Shown here: positions 18,946 to 27,136 of the stretch, piece after piece
How the letters are laid out: every line of letters begins with the position of its first letter
Numbering within the stretch: position 1 is the first letter of the stretch
Assembly (NCBI GenBank): GCA_947475095.1
Contig: CANJLG010000007.1
Location: forward strand, 47,366-111,365
Length of the DNA: 64,000 nt
From: Flavobacteriales bacterium
GTDB taxonomy: Bacteria; Bacteroidota; Bacteroidia; Flavobacteriales_D; Crocinitomicaceae
Direction: 5' to 3'
The notes under the pieces: generated by a model
What the model saw: the letters and a program-made list of their open reading frames with translations, nothing else
The model's database searches: none
What the model was told of the DNA's origin: nothing
Position numbers and translations under genes: made by a program

Positions 18946-20007
18946 ATGAAACAGTTTAAAAAACACATAATGATTACAGGAGGAGCAGGATTTATCGGCT
19001 CCCATGTTGTTCGGCGATTCGTGACGAATTATCCCGATTACCAAATCATTAATATTGATAAACTAACGTATGCTGGAAATTTAGAAAACCTCATTGATGT
19101 AGAACACAAAGACAACTATGTGTTCGAAAAAGCAGATATTCTCGATAAAAAAAGCGTAACAGACCTATTCTCGAAATATACCATCACAGATGTTATACAC
19201 CTTGCAGCTGAATCACATGTCGATCGTTCAATTGAAGGTCCCATGGAATTTGTGCTAACAAACGTCGTTGGTACGGTTACGCTTCTCGAAGCCGCTAAAG
19301 ACGCATGGACTGATAAAAACGAACACGTTTTTTACCATGTTTCAACGGATGAAGTCTTTGGGAGTTTGGAAAGCGAAGGTTTTTTTACCGAAAATACTCC
19401 CTACGATCCACGGAGCCCCTACTCTGCCTCCAAAGCATCATCTGATCATTTTGTTCGTGCTTATTTTCATACCTTTCAGCTTCCGGTGAAGATGTCAAAT
19501 TGTTCCAATAATTATGGCAGTCATCATTTTCCAGAAAAATTAATTCCCTTAATGATTAATAATATTCTAAACGACAAACCCTTGCCGATTTATGGCAATG
19601 GCCTAAATATTAGAGATTGGCTTTGGGTAGAAGATCACGCAAGTGCTATTGATGCCGTTTTTCATAAAGGTAAAATTGGCGAGTCGTATAATATTGGGGG
19701 TTTAAATGAATGGACTAACATCGACTTAGTGATGTTTTTATGCCAACTGATGGATCAAAAATTAGGCAGGCCTGAAGGAAGTGCCGCCAAGTTGATTACC
19801 TATATAAAAGATAGAGCCGGACACGACCAGCGCTATGCTATTGACGCGAGCAAAATAAGGGAAGAATTAGGCTGGACACCTTCTATAAACTTTGAAGATG
19901 GCTTGTCAAAAACCATCGACTGGTATTTAGCGAATAAAGAATGGATCGACAAAGTGACTAGCGGAAGCTACCAAAACTATTACGACCAACAATACAATAA
20001 TCGCTAA
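18946..20007 (+). CDS. rfbB: dTDP-glucose 4,6-dehydratase
   Basis: RfbB/RmlB turns dTDP-glucose into dTDP-4-keto-6-deoxyglucose. The 353-residue extended SDR shows MITGGAGFIGSHV near the N-terminus, the VSTDEVFGSL motif, Tyr159-x3-Lys163 in SPYSASKASSDH, and NCSNNYG followed by GNGLNIRDWLWVEDH. All are diagnostic. rfbA, rfbC and rfbD are not in the window, so the final 6-deoxysugar is unknown. It lies 3 nt after the dehydrogenase. Confidence 0.94.
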   Translation: MKQFKKHIMITGGAGFIGSHVVRRFVTNYPDYQIINIDKLTYAGNLENLIDVEHKDNYVFEKADILDKKSVTDLFSKYTITDVIHLAAESHVDRSIEGPMEFVLTNVVGTVTLLEAAKDAWTDKNEHVFYHVSTDEVFGSLESEGFFTENTPYDPRSPYSASKASSDHFVRAYFHTFQLPVKMSNCSNNYGSHHFPEKLIPLMINNILNDKPLPIYGNGLNIRDWLWVEDHASAIDAVFHKGKIGESYNIGGLNEWTNIDLVMFLCQLMDQKLGRPEGSAAKLITYIKDRAGHDQRYAIDASKIREELGWTPSINFEDGLSKTIDWYLANKEWIDKVTSGSYQNYYDQQYNNR

Positions 20008-20012
20008 TTAAT

Positions 20013-20756
20013 ATGGGATTATTTGGATTTTTCAAACAGCAAACAAGCAATAAAAAAGCCCTAGACATATCAAAATTAAAAGTAGATATGCATAGCCATT
20101 TGATCCCGGGAATTGATGATGGGGCAAAAAGCATGGACGAGACAATTGCGCTCCTTACAAAATTTGAATCCCTCGGCTATTCGAAAATCATTACCACCCC
20201 ACACATTAAAAATCCATCCTATCCAAATACAAGTGCTATTATTTTAAGCGGATTAAATGAGGTGCGAAAAGAAATGGAAGCAGTGGGAATTACCCTAACA
20301 CTAGAAGCTGCAGCAGAATATTATTTTGACGAAACCTTTCTAGAAAAAGTTAAAAACCTCGATGTGCTCACCTTTGGCGATAATTACGTACTATTTGAAT
20401 TCTCATTTTATCATGCTCCAAGTTTTGAAGAAGTACTATTTGATGAATTAATAAAAGCAGGCTATAAGCCTGTTATTGCTCATTTTGAGCGCTACTTATA
20501 CTTTTTAGGATCCATTGAAAAAGCCGTTGAATGGCGAAAAAGAGGCGTGAATATTCAAATTAATCTCCTTTCTCTCACCGGGCATTATGGGATGGAAATA
20601 AAGAAACAAGCTGAAATGCTCATTGATGCCTGTGAGTTTGATTTTGTTGGTTCGGATTGTCACCGTATGGAGCATCTTACGCTACTTGAAGAATCACTGA
20701 ACCTTCCTCAACTTGAAAAGCTGAACAACTATTTGCTAAAAAATAAATTCTTGTGA
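20013..20756 (+). CDS. PHP-type protein tyrosine phosphatase, CpsB/YwqE-like
   Basis: The 247-residue protein has the metal-binding PHP motif H27-S-H29 (VDMHSHLIPGIDDGA), TTPH, HFER and SDCHR, matching CpsB/YwqE phosphatases. In Gram-positives these dephosphorylate tyrosine kinases that control capsule length; members also occur at the ends of Bacteroidota polysaccharide clusters. The cognate kinase/chain-length gene is not in the window. The stop overlaps the next gene's GTG start by 4 nt. Confidence 0.85.
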   Translation: MGLFGFFKQQTSNKKALDISKLKVDMHSHLIPGIDDGAKSMDETIALLTKFESLGYSKIITTPHIKNPSYPNTSAIILSGLNEVRKEMEAVGITLTLEAAAEYYFDETFLEKVKNLDVLTFGDNYVLFEFSFYHAPSFEEVLFDELIKAGYKPVIAHFERYLYFLGSIEKAVEWRKRGVNIQINLLSLTGHYGMEIKKQAEMLIDACEFDFVGSDCHRMEHLTLLEESLNLPQLEKLNNYLLKNKFL

Positions 20757-21226
20757 AGCTCCACCTGCTGCGCCACGCCAAAACGAAAGTGCTATCCATC
20801 AGCGGCAAAGACATTGATCGAGAATTAGCCGAAAAAGGACTTCGTCAAGCGATCGAAATGAAAGCGTTTCTTTCGAAAACCGATTGGAAAAATACCTTGC
20901 TCTTGTGTTCAGACGCAAGCCGCACCAAACAAACACTCGAAAATGTAACACTGCCAGGGCAATTTAAGGCAATCAAATATTCAAATGAATTATACCTGGC
21001 AGAAGCATACCAACTAAAAACTCTCATAGCGGACCAAGAGAATTATGATTTATTTATTATTGGTCATAACGATGGCTTGTCAGCATTAGCGGAAGAACTG
21101 TGCAGTAATTATATCTGCCTAAAAACCTGTGAATACATCGAAATTGAATGTCCTGGAAACGATTGGTCGGATATTTTTATCCAAAAAGGAAGGGTTACAG
21201 CACAGTTTCATCCGAAGGTGGATTAA
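20753..21226 (+). CDS. SixA-like histidine phosphatase family protein
   Basis: The 157-residue protein begins at a GTG overlapping the previous stop (GTGA). The phosphoacceptor signature R7-H8-A9 is in LHLLRHAKTK and the second histidine is in IIGHND. Size and simplicity fit SixA-type phosphohistidine phosphatases, which remove phosphate from histidine on signalling proteins, but a small-molecule substrate is also possible. It is the last gene of the sugar operon and its 3' end overlaps the convergent rhomboid gene by 32 bp. Confidence 0.82.
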   Translation: MKLHLLRHAKTKVLSISGKDIDRELAEKGLRQAIEMKAFLSKTDWKNTLLLCSDASRTKQTLENVTLPGQFKAIKYSNELYLAEAYQLKTLIADQENYDLFIIGHNDGLSALAEELCSNYICLKTCEYIEIECPGNDWSDIFIQKGRVTAQFHPKVD

Positions 21227-21983
21227 TCACTGGTTTTTCTTTTGCGTCTTTGTTATCAACGTAATGATAGATGATTTGTGGAGTTGATTTAATTGCTGCT
21301 TCACGCTCCTCCTCCTCACGCAATTTTTGCTTATAAATGGCTTCTAAATCGGGGGGCTCAATGCCTAATTCTTTTTCGATTTCGTATTGAAACTTTGGCC
21401 GTTGAGGTCCCATGGATCGATAATATATTGCCAAAAATATTCCCGCAGATAAACCCATTAGATGGCCTTCCCAAGAGATCCTTAAATTGGTTGGGAAAAG
21501 CCCCCAAACCATGCTGCCGTATAAAAAAACAATTAATAAGGATAAGGCTTGAAGCGGAAAATACTTGCGCAAAATTCCAGACATAAATAAAAAACCAGCC
21601 AATGAATAAATGACCGCACTCATGCCAATATGGTAAACCCCATTATCTTGGGCAAATGACCATAATAGTAGGCCACTCATTATCCACGACAATATAAAAA
21701 CCTTAAGTGCAATTTTGTGATAGGAATAAAATAATAAAGTGCTAAGAAAGAAAATAGCTGGCGAATTATTCAAGATGTGCTTACTATCATCACTTGCATG
21801 TATTAGTGGCATAAATAGAATGCCCTTGAGTCCTTTTAATTGTTTTGGTAAAACCCCGAGCTCATGAAAATTAAAGGAAAATAAGGCGTCGGCCCAATAA
21901 ACCAACCACATTGATAAAAGAATGAAGAAGCCATATAGAGCAGCCCTTTTTAATGAAATTTCTTCCTTTATATTTATTCCCAT
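21195..21983 (-). CDS. Rhomboid-family intramembrane serine protease
   Basis: The 262-residue membrane protein has about six transmembrane helices between residues 12 and 188 and a charged cytoplasmic tail. The serine is in HIGMSAVIYSLAG (Ser122) and the partner histidine in WEGHLMGLSAG (His174), so the Ser-His dyad is present. The usual GxSG is GMSA here. The inserted loop between helices 1 and 2 (about 36-75) is polar and fits the L1 region. Substrates are unknown. It is transcribed toward the sugar operon and overlaps its last 32 bp. Confidence 0.85.
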   Translation of the reverse strand: MGINIKEEISLKRAALYGFFILLSMWLVYWADALFSFNFHELGVLPKQLKGLKGILFMPLIHASDDSKHILNNSPAIFFLSTLLFYSYHKIALKVFILSWIMSGLLLWSFAQDNGVYHIGMSAVIYSLAGFLFMSGILRKYFPLQALSLLIVFLYGSMVWGLFPTNLRISWEGHLMGLSAGIFLAIYYRSMGPQRPKFQYEIEKELGIEPPDLEAIYKQKLREEEEREAAIKSTPQIIYHYVDNKDAKEKPVINPPSDETVL

Positions 21984-22060
21984 ATAACTGCGACTTCAAA
22001 TGCTGTACCTAATCAAATTAGCTGACATTCTGTCTGAATATTCTAGGAAAGTTGGTCAAA

Positions 22061-22068
22061 CAAAATTA
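22061..22068 (-). promoter_or_regulatory. Possible -7 element (TAATTTTG) for the rhomboid gene
   Basis: Read on the reverse strand this is TAATTTTG, a full match to TAnnTTTG, 77 nt upstream of the rhomboid ATG. No -33 element is seen where expected; the repeat at 22074-22121 occupies that side. Confidence 0.3.
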
Positions 22069-22073
22069 GTACA

Positions 22074-22121
22074 TTAAGCCCTGAGGGCTTAACTATATTT
22101 AACGCTGGATGAAATCCAGCG
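22074..22121. repeat. REP-like double hairpin
   Basis: Two hairpins lie back to back: 9-bp arms TTAAGCCCT/AGGGCTTAA around one base (22074-22092), then CGCTGGAT/ATCCAGCG around GAA (22103-22121), with a 10-nt spacer. Paired hairpins with GCCCT...AGGGC are a style I associate with dispersed REP-type elements in Bacteroidota genomes. Only one copy of this exact element is in the window, so its repeated nature is inferred. It occupies the 294-bp gap between the rhomboid gene and the SDR. Confidence 0.6.
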
Positions 22122-22172
22122 AAAAAATATGAAATAGTTCCCTTTTTGGAATGTATTTTTGTTTAAAATCAT

Positions 22173-22205
22173 GACAAAAAGATTTTGTGGTAAGAAAGCG
22201 ATCAG
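22173..22205. repeat. Intergenic repeat segment, copy 1
   Basis: This 33-bp segment matches 28540-28572 at 29 of 33 positions, including the core GGTAAGAAA(G/A)CGATCAG. Both copies lie in intergenic DNA just downstream of palindromic elements and upstream of plus-strand genes. Confidence 0.6.
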
Positions 22206-22226
22206 TCAGAAATATAAATATAACCC

Positions 22227-22234
22227 TACCTTTG
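22227..22234 (+). promoter_or_regulatory. Possible -7 element TACCTTTG before the SDR gene
   Basis: This is a full match to TAnnTTTG, ending 43 nt before the TTG start of the SDR gene. No -33 TTG was found. Confidence 0.35.
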
Positions 22235-22277
22235 CGGCAATTGAACTAAATAAAGACAAATAGATTTTACCAAAACA

Positions 22278-23096
22278 TTGAATAAAAATTCCTCTTTTAG
22301 TAATAAAGTCGCTATTGTCACCGGATCTAGTCAAGGTATTGGAAAAGCCATTGCTATTGCTTTAGCAAAAGAAGGAGCTTACATTGTTTTGAATGGAAGA
22401 AATCAGGAACGTTTATCAGAGGCTGAAGCAGAACTAAAAGTCTATACCTCGAATGTTATTTCCATTTGTGCTGATGTTTCAAGCATTTCTGGTAGTCAAG
22501 AACTTATTGATAGTACCATCAAGCACTTTAATAAAATTGACTTTTTAATTAATAATGTTGGTGTTTCGATGCGTGGGTCAATTTCAGAATTAAATCCCGA
22601 AGTTTTTAAAACTGTTTTCGAAAGCAATGTCTTAGGTTCTGTCAACCCAACAATCCACGCACTGCAATATATTCGAAAAACAAAGGGAAGCATTGTCTTT
22701 ATCTCCAGCCTTGCTGGTATACGAGGACTCCCCTATTTATCCGCATATAGTTCATCCAAATTAGCCATTAGAGCACTCGCTGAATCATTGCGAATTGAAG
22801 AAGCTGAAAATAATATCCATGTTGGATTAGTCCTTGTGGGTAAAGCTGATATCGCTCAAAATAAGCAAACCATCAATCATGATGGAAAACTCATTACCCT
22901 AGCATCTCGCGATAAGAACAAAGTGCTGAGTTTGGATTTTGTAGCTCGATCTGTTTTGAAAAATATCTCAAAACGAAAGTTTATTACCATACAAACTACT
23001 CTTGGGAAAATAAATGCGTTTCTTCATGCTCGTTTCCCATTATTAGTGGAAAAAATAATAATTAGCAACCGCGATAAATTTAAAAACGAACACTAA
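22278..23096 (+). CDS. SDR-family oxidoreductase
   Basis: The 272-residue classical short-chain dehydrogenase has VTGSSQGIGKAIA (cofactor), NNVG, a catalytic serine in FISSLAG and the YSSSK active-site pair. The start is a TTG because no in-frame ATG lies between the upstream stop at 22251 and the cofactor motif. The C-terminus has a basic extension (about 225-272) with hydrophobic patches. Substrate is unknown. It precedes a membrane-protein gene by 4 nt and menA, which hints at lipid or quinone metabolism only weakly. Confidence 0.85.
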   Translation: MNKNSSFSNKVAIVTGSSQGIGKAIAIALAKEGAYIVLNGRNQERLSEAEAELKVYTSNVISICADVSSISGSQELIDSTIKHFNKIDFLINNVGVSMRGSISELNPEVFKTVFESNVLGSVNPTIHALQYIRKTKGSIVFISSLAGIRGLPYLSAYSSSKLAIRALAESLRIEEAENNIHVGLVLVGKADIAQNKQTINHDGKLITLASRDKNKVLSLDFVARSVLKNISKRKFITIQTTLGKINAFLHARFPLLVEKIIISNRDKFKNEH

Positions 23097-23100
23097 GGAA

Positions 23101-23817
23101 ATGCGCATAGGAAGTAATTACGATAAAATAGAATGGAAGTTATTTAACTTAGATTTACTAGAGCCTATTGGTTTTTTGGGGGACCTTATAATTGCTGGTT
23201 TTTGCTTTTGTTTTGCCTATAAAATTCTAAAGATGAATACCAAGGTGCTGTTTTATAATTACTGGCGTTGGTTTTTAATAATCTTCGGAATATCCATAAT
23301 ATTGGGAGGTCTCGGGCATCTCTTGTATAATTACACCGGCACTTTTGGGAAATGTTTTGGGTGGCTAGGCTCACTAATTAGCACGGTCTTTCTGGAAATG
23401 GCTTTTATTTCTCTCTATCCTAAAACCAAGGTAAGAAAGATCCTCTATGTCATTTCATACCTTAAGCTAGTGCTGATGTTTATTATTGAACTATTGATTT
23501 TGTCCTTTGGTGACATTGACAAGAATCAAGCGCTTGGTTTAATTGTGCCTTCCATAAATTCATTTATTGGAATCGGATTCTATGCAGGATATTTTGGGTA
23601 CTATTACCAGAAAACTATTTCTGAAAACTTTAAATACTTTTGGATCGGAGTGTTAGTTTTAGTACCCACAAGTTTATTACAAATTTTTAAAATTAATCCT
23701 CATCAGTATTTTGACCGAAATGATTTATCACATTTAATACTAATTTTGTCCGTGATATTATTTTATCAAGGCATAAAAAAACTACCGAAAATTGATTTTG
23801 CTAAAAGCTTGGATTAG
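23101..23817 (+). CDS. Multi-spanning membrane protein of unknown function
   Basis: The 238-residue protein has about seven hydrophobic helices (near 23-41, 57-77, 82-100, 112-131, 138-158, 178-197 and 208-222). The short charged loops include ILKMNTK and YPKTKVRK. No family motif is recognised. It lies between an SDR gene (4-nt gap) and menA (its last 26 bp overlap menA's TTG start), so it is probably co-transcribed with both. The inner-membrane location is clear, the role is not. Confidence 0.75.
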   Translation: MRIGSNYDKIEWKLFNLDLLEPIGFLGDLIIAGFCFCFAYKILKMNTKVLFYNYWRWFLIIFGISIILGGLGHLLYNYTGTFGKCFGWLGSLISTVFLEMAFISLYPKTKVRKILYVISYLKLVLMFIIELLILSFGDIDKNQALGLIVPSINSFIGIGFYAGYFGYYYQKTISENFKYFWIGVLVLVPTSLLQIFKINPHQYFDRNDLSHLILILSVILFYQGIKKLPKIDFAKSLD

Positions 23818-24709
23818 CGCATTTAGATTACGAACACTCCCCTTGTCAATTTCAGGTATTTTGCTTGGCATAGCATTGGCAAATATCAACGGTAAATGGG
23901 ACTTTGGTCTTTTTTTGGGAGCCATTTGCACAACACTCTTATTTCAAATCACCTCAAATTTAGCAAACGATTTAGGTGATACGCTTAAAGGAACCGATAA
24001 TAAGGATAGAGTTGGTCCAATGCGCAGTGTTCAGTCTGGTGCTATTTCTAAAAAAATAATGACGTATGCGATAATACTTTTTTCTGTTCTTTCCATCATT
24101 TCTTCCGGACTCTTAATTTATCACTGCTCGATTAGCCTTTCAAAACAAGTGCTATTCATGTATATGGTCCTCGCTGTGCTTTGTGTCATCGCCGCTATTA
24201 CGTATACCATTGGCAAAAAAGCATATGGATACCATGGTTTGGGTGATTTAATGGTCTTTATTTTCTTTGGACTAGTTAGCGTAATGGGCTCATATGGATT
24301 GTTTGGCCTTAACATAAATATCCTAACCCTTCTGGGGAGCATCAGTATCGGCTCATGGAGTGTAGGGGTGCTTAACTTGAATAATATGCGCGATCAAGAA
24401 AATGATAAACAAAGCAACAAAATTACCTTAGCTGTACGCTTTGGTTTCCTAGGTGCAAAAAATTACCATTTTGTCTTAATGTTAACGGGTATTCTTACTT
24501 GGATTTTACTCATAAGCATGATTAGTTACAGCGAAAATAAGGGATTATATTTTTTCTGTCTTTTACCCATTCTAATCATTGTTTTTCACCTAAATAAGGT
24601 AGCAAAAATGAAACATCCAAAAGAGTTTGACCCTGAATTAAAACGAATTGCCTTAGCGACATTTTTCGCTTCGCTCCTATTATTTAGCCTTAGCTATTTG
24701 CTAAGCTAA
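23792..24709 (+). CDS. menA: 1,4-dihydroxy-2-naphthoate polyprenyltransferase
   Basis: MenA prenylates DHNA to demethylmenaquinone in the inner membrane. The 305-residue UbiA-type protein has the first Asp-rich motif NDLGDTLKGTDN, followed by the MenA-like RVGPMRSVQSG. The second motif is in NMRDQENDKQSNKITLAVRFG, and there are eight or nine transmembrane segments. The TTG at 23792 is the best start: it gives MILLKAWISAFRLRTLPLS, the usual N-terminus, and overlaps the upstream gene by 26 bp. Other men genes are not in the window. Confidence 0.92.
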   Translation: MILLKAWISAFRLRTLPLSISGILLGIALANINGKWDFGLFLGAICTTLLFQITSNLANDLGDTLKGTDNKDRVGPMRSVQSGAISKKIMTYAIILFSVLSIISSGLLIYHCSISLSKQVLFMYMVLAVLCVIAAITYTIGKKAYGYHGLGDLMVFIFFGLVSVMGSYGLFGLNINILTLLGSISIGSWSVGVLNLNNMRDQENDKQSNKITLAVRFGFLGAKNYHFVLMLTGILTWILLISMISYSENKGLYFFCLLPILIIVFHLNKVAKMKHPKEFDPELKRIALATFFASLLLFSLSYLLS

Positions 24710-24757
24710 AAAGGATATTTCTAGATTTTTTAAGCGCAACAAGTAAAAATATTTAAG

Positions 24758-24765
24758 TAAATTTG
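24758..24765 (+). promoter_or_regulatory. Promoter -7 element TAAATTTG for etfBA
   Basis: This is an exact match to TAnnTTTG, ending 21 nt before the etfB ATG, leaving room for a short leader. A -33 TTG is not evident. Confidence 0.45.
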
Positions 24766-24786
24766 CAATAGTTTTAATCCAATCAT

Positions 24787-25527
24787 ATGAAGATATTAGT
24801 TTGCATCAGTAAAGCACCTGATACCACCTCAAAAATTGCTTTTTCTCAAGGAAACACAGTGTTTGATGAGAATGGCGTACAATATATTGTTAACCCTTAT
24901 GATGAATGGTATGCCTTAGTTCGTGCCTTAGAAATAAAAGAAACGATTGGTGGAGAAGTTACGATCATCACTGTAGGCTCAGCCAACGACGATGCGATTA
25001 TGCGGAAAGCATTGGCAATTGGCGCTGATGCAGCTGTTAGGGTAGATGCAGATCCAAAAGATGCTTACTTTACCGCTAGTCAAATTGCTGATTTTGCAAA
25101 AACTGAAGGATTTGATTTGATTTTTACGGGAAAAGAAACAATTAATTTTAATGGTTCTCAAGTAGGCGGAATGATTGCCGAACTGCTTGATTTACCCTTC
25201 GTTTCATTAGCCTCTAAATTAGATCTTAATGGTGAAACCATTCAACTTGAAAGAGAAATAGCCGGGGGAGTTGAACTTATTGAAGTAAATATCCCTGTAG
25301 TGGTTTCATGCGCCAAAGGAATGGCTGAACAACGAATTCCAAATATGAGAGGCATAATGGCCGCTCGCACAAAACCATTAAAGGTTATTTCGCCGACTGC
25401 TGTAGAAGAACTTACTTCGTACGTGTCGTTTGTTACACCTGCTGCGAAATCAACGGTAAAAATCATAGATGCCTCTAATATGGATGAACTAGTAAGACTT
25501 TTACATCAAGAGGCAAAAGTTATTTAA
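24787..25527 (+). CDS. etfB: Electron transfer flavoprotein subunit beta
   Basis: EtfB (246 residues) pairs with EtfA to carry electrons from acyl-CoA dehydrogenases and similar flavoenzymes to the quinone pool. The N-terminus MKILVCISKAPDTTSKIAF, the NPYDEWYALVRALE segment, FTGKETINFNGSQVGGMIAELL and the late PNMRGIMAARTKPL are standard for the beta subunit with its AMP site. etfA follows after 17 nt. The pair forms its own transcription unit behind a TAAATTTG element. Confidence 0.94.
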   Translation: MKILVCISKAPDTTSKIAFSQGNTVFDENGVQYIVNPYDEWYALVRALEIKETIGGEVTIITVGSANDDAIMRKALAIGADAAVRVDADPKDAYFTASQIADFAKTEGFDLIFTGKETINFNGSQVGGMIAELLDLPFVSLASKLDLNGETIQLEREIAGGVELIEVNIPVVVSCAKGMAEQRIPNMRGIMAARTKPLKVISPTAVEELTSYVSFVTPAAKSTVKIIDASNMDELVRLLHQEAKVI

Positions 25528-25544
25528 TTTAAAATTTGACATAA

Positions 25545-26486
25545 ATGGTCTTAGTATACATTTCCTCCAATAATGGGATTGCAAAATCGGTAGTAGAAAC
25601 AATAACTTATGCCCGTAAATTATCGGACGACGTAGTCGTTATTACTACAGGTGCAGCAAGCCAAGATGATTTGGCTCAACTCGGAAAATATGGTGCTTCC
25701 TCGGTTAAGGTAGATCGGGCAATCCTTGGTGGTGATTCACAGCAGCTAAGCCGTTTAATTTCAAGCTTGGCACTTTCGCTCTCTGCTGATACGGTTCTAT
25801 TTTCTCATGATGTAATTGGGAAAGCTGTTGCACCAAGAGTATCCGTTCAATTAAAAGCCGGATTAGTTTCAGGAGCTATTGCGCTTCCTGAGGAAAATGG
25901 TTCTATTAAAGTAAACGTGTTTTCAGGGAAAGCCATGGGATTTGTTCATGTAAAATCCGCAGTAAAAATTATATCCCTTTTACCCAATAGTATTCCTGCA
26001 GAACTCAATGGTTCAAATTGCCCAGTGGAAGAAATTAACGGTGATGCAGGTGCCGCGTTAATAAAAGTTATTTCGGTTAAGCGTCCAGAAGGCGATATTC
26101 CTTTGCCTGAAGCAGAATTAGTAGTGTCGGCAGGAAGAGGAATGAAGGGGCCAGAAAATTGGGGGATGATTGAGAATCTTGCTAGTGCCCTAGGAGCTGC
26201 CACCGCATGCTCAAGACCAGTAGCCGATATCGGTTGGAGACCACACCATGAACATGTTGGTCAAACGGGAGTTGCCATACGTCCAAATTTATACATCGCC
26301 ATTGGTATTTCCGGTGCCATTCAACACCTAGCTGGAGTAAATGGCTCTAAAGTTATTGTGGTCGTTAATACGGATAGTGAAGCGCCATTTTTTAAGGCAG
26401 CAGACTATGGCGTAATTGGCGATGCTTTTGATGTTATTCCGAAACTTACTGAAGCAGTAAAAAAATTCAAATCCTTAAATAATTAA
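25545..26486 (+). CDS. etfA: Electron transfer flavoprotein subunit alpha
   Basis: EtfA (313 residues) binds the FAD of the ETF dimer. The C-terminal FAD domain is unmistakable: VSAGRGMKGPENWGMIE, ATACSRPVADIGWRPH, GQTGVAIRPNLYIAIGISGA and NTDSEAPFFKAADYGVIGD. The N-terminal half is the more variable adenine-nucleotide-hydrolase-like domain. It lies 17 nt after etfB. No ETF:quinone oxidoreductase gene is nearby. Confidence 0.95.
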   Translation: MVLVYISSNNGIAKSVVETITYARKLSDDVVVITTGAASQDDLAQLGKYGASSVKVDRAILGGDSQQLSRLISSLALSLSADTVLFSHDVIGKAVAPRVSVQLKAGLVSGAIALPEENGSIKVNVFSGKAMGFVHVKSAVKIISLLPNSIPAELNGSNCPVEEINGDAGAALIKVISVKRPEGDIPLPEAELVVSAGRGMKGPENWGMIENLASALGAATACSRPVADIGWRPHHEHVGQTGVAIRPNLYIAIGISGAIQHLAGVNGSKVIVVVNTDSEAPFFKAADYGVIGDAFDVIPKLTEAVKKFKSLNN

Positions 26487-26527
26487 TCTTTTTTTTGTAA
26501 TTTTAATCCATAGGTATAATTGATAGA

Positions 26528-27136
26528 ATGAAAAAGATACGCTTAGAAATTGCAGGCATTACGTATAGTCAAACGCAATCTGGCTCCTATGTACTTACCT
26601 TAGCTGAAGTGTCTGGGAAAAGAAAATTACCCATTGTTATCGGTGGTTTTGAAGCGCAAGCTATTGCGATCGAACTAGAAAAAATGGCGCCTAACAGACC
26701 ATTAACTCACGACCTCTTTAAATCTTTTTGTGAAGCCTACAACGTGATGGTTACCGAAGTAATCATTTATAAATTTCATGAAGGTGTGTTTTATGCTAAG
26801 ATAATTTGTATTAAAGAAAATGAAGTTACGGAAATCGACTCAAGGACATCTGATGCAATTGCAATAGGTGTTCGTTTCAACTGCCCTATCTATTCCTATA
26901 ATAGTGTATTGGAGGAAGTCGGTAATACAAAAGACTTAGGCGAATTCGATGAGGATGATGACTCCTCAGACGACGATAATATTGAACAATTAGAGTTAGA
27001 TGAGTCATTCAATGTTCATAGCGATGGCAGCGATTCAATTGAGGAATTACAAAATAAACTTAAAGAAGCCATTGAGCGAGAAGAATATGAACTTGCATCG
27101 CGTTTAAGGGATGAGATTGCCAAAAGAACTTTCTAA
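26528..27136 (+). CDS. Bifunctional nuclease (BFN/DUF151) with UVR motif
   Basis: The 202-residue protein has an N-terminal bifunctional-nuclease domain (about 1-135; MKKIRLEIAGITYSQTQSGSY and SRTSDAIAIGVRFNCPIY). An acidic linker follows (about 138-165, rich in Asp, Glu and Ser), then a C-terminal UVR helix pair (LQNKLKEAIEREEYELASRLRDEI) like that of UvrB/UvrC partners. Plant BFN proteins degrade RNA and DNA; the bacterial role is unsettled. Its last base is the first base of the nucleoside permease ATG, so a link to nucleotide salvage is conceivable. Confidence 0.88.
   Translation: MKKIRLEIAGITYSQTQSGSYVLTLAEVSGKRKLPIVIGGFEAQAIAIELEKMAPNRPLTHDLFKSFCEAYNVMVTEVIIYKFHEGVFYAKIICIKENEVTEIDSRTSDAIAIGVRFNCPIYSYNSVLEEVGNTKDLGEFDEDDDSSDDDNIEQLELDESFNVHSDGSDSIEELQNKLKEAIEREEYELASRLRDEIAKRTF

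Noticed and set aside
26494..26522. Promoter TTTG-N17-TATAATTG before the bifunctional nuclease
   Set aside because: The -7 has a mismatch and the 41-bp gap after etfA favours read-through transcription; evidence is too thin to list.
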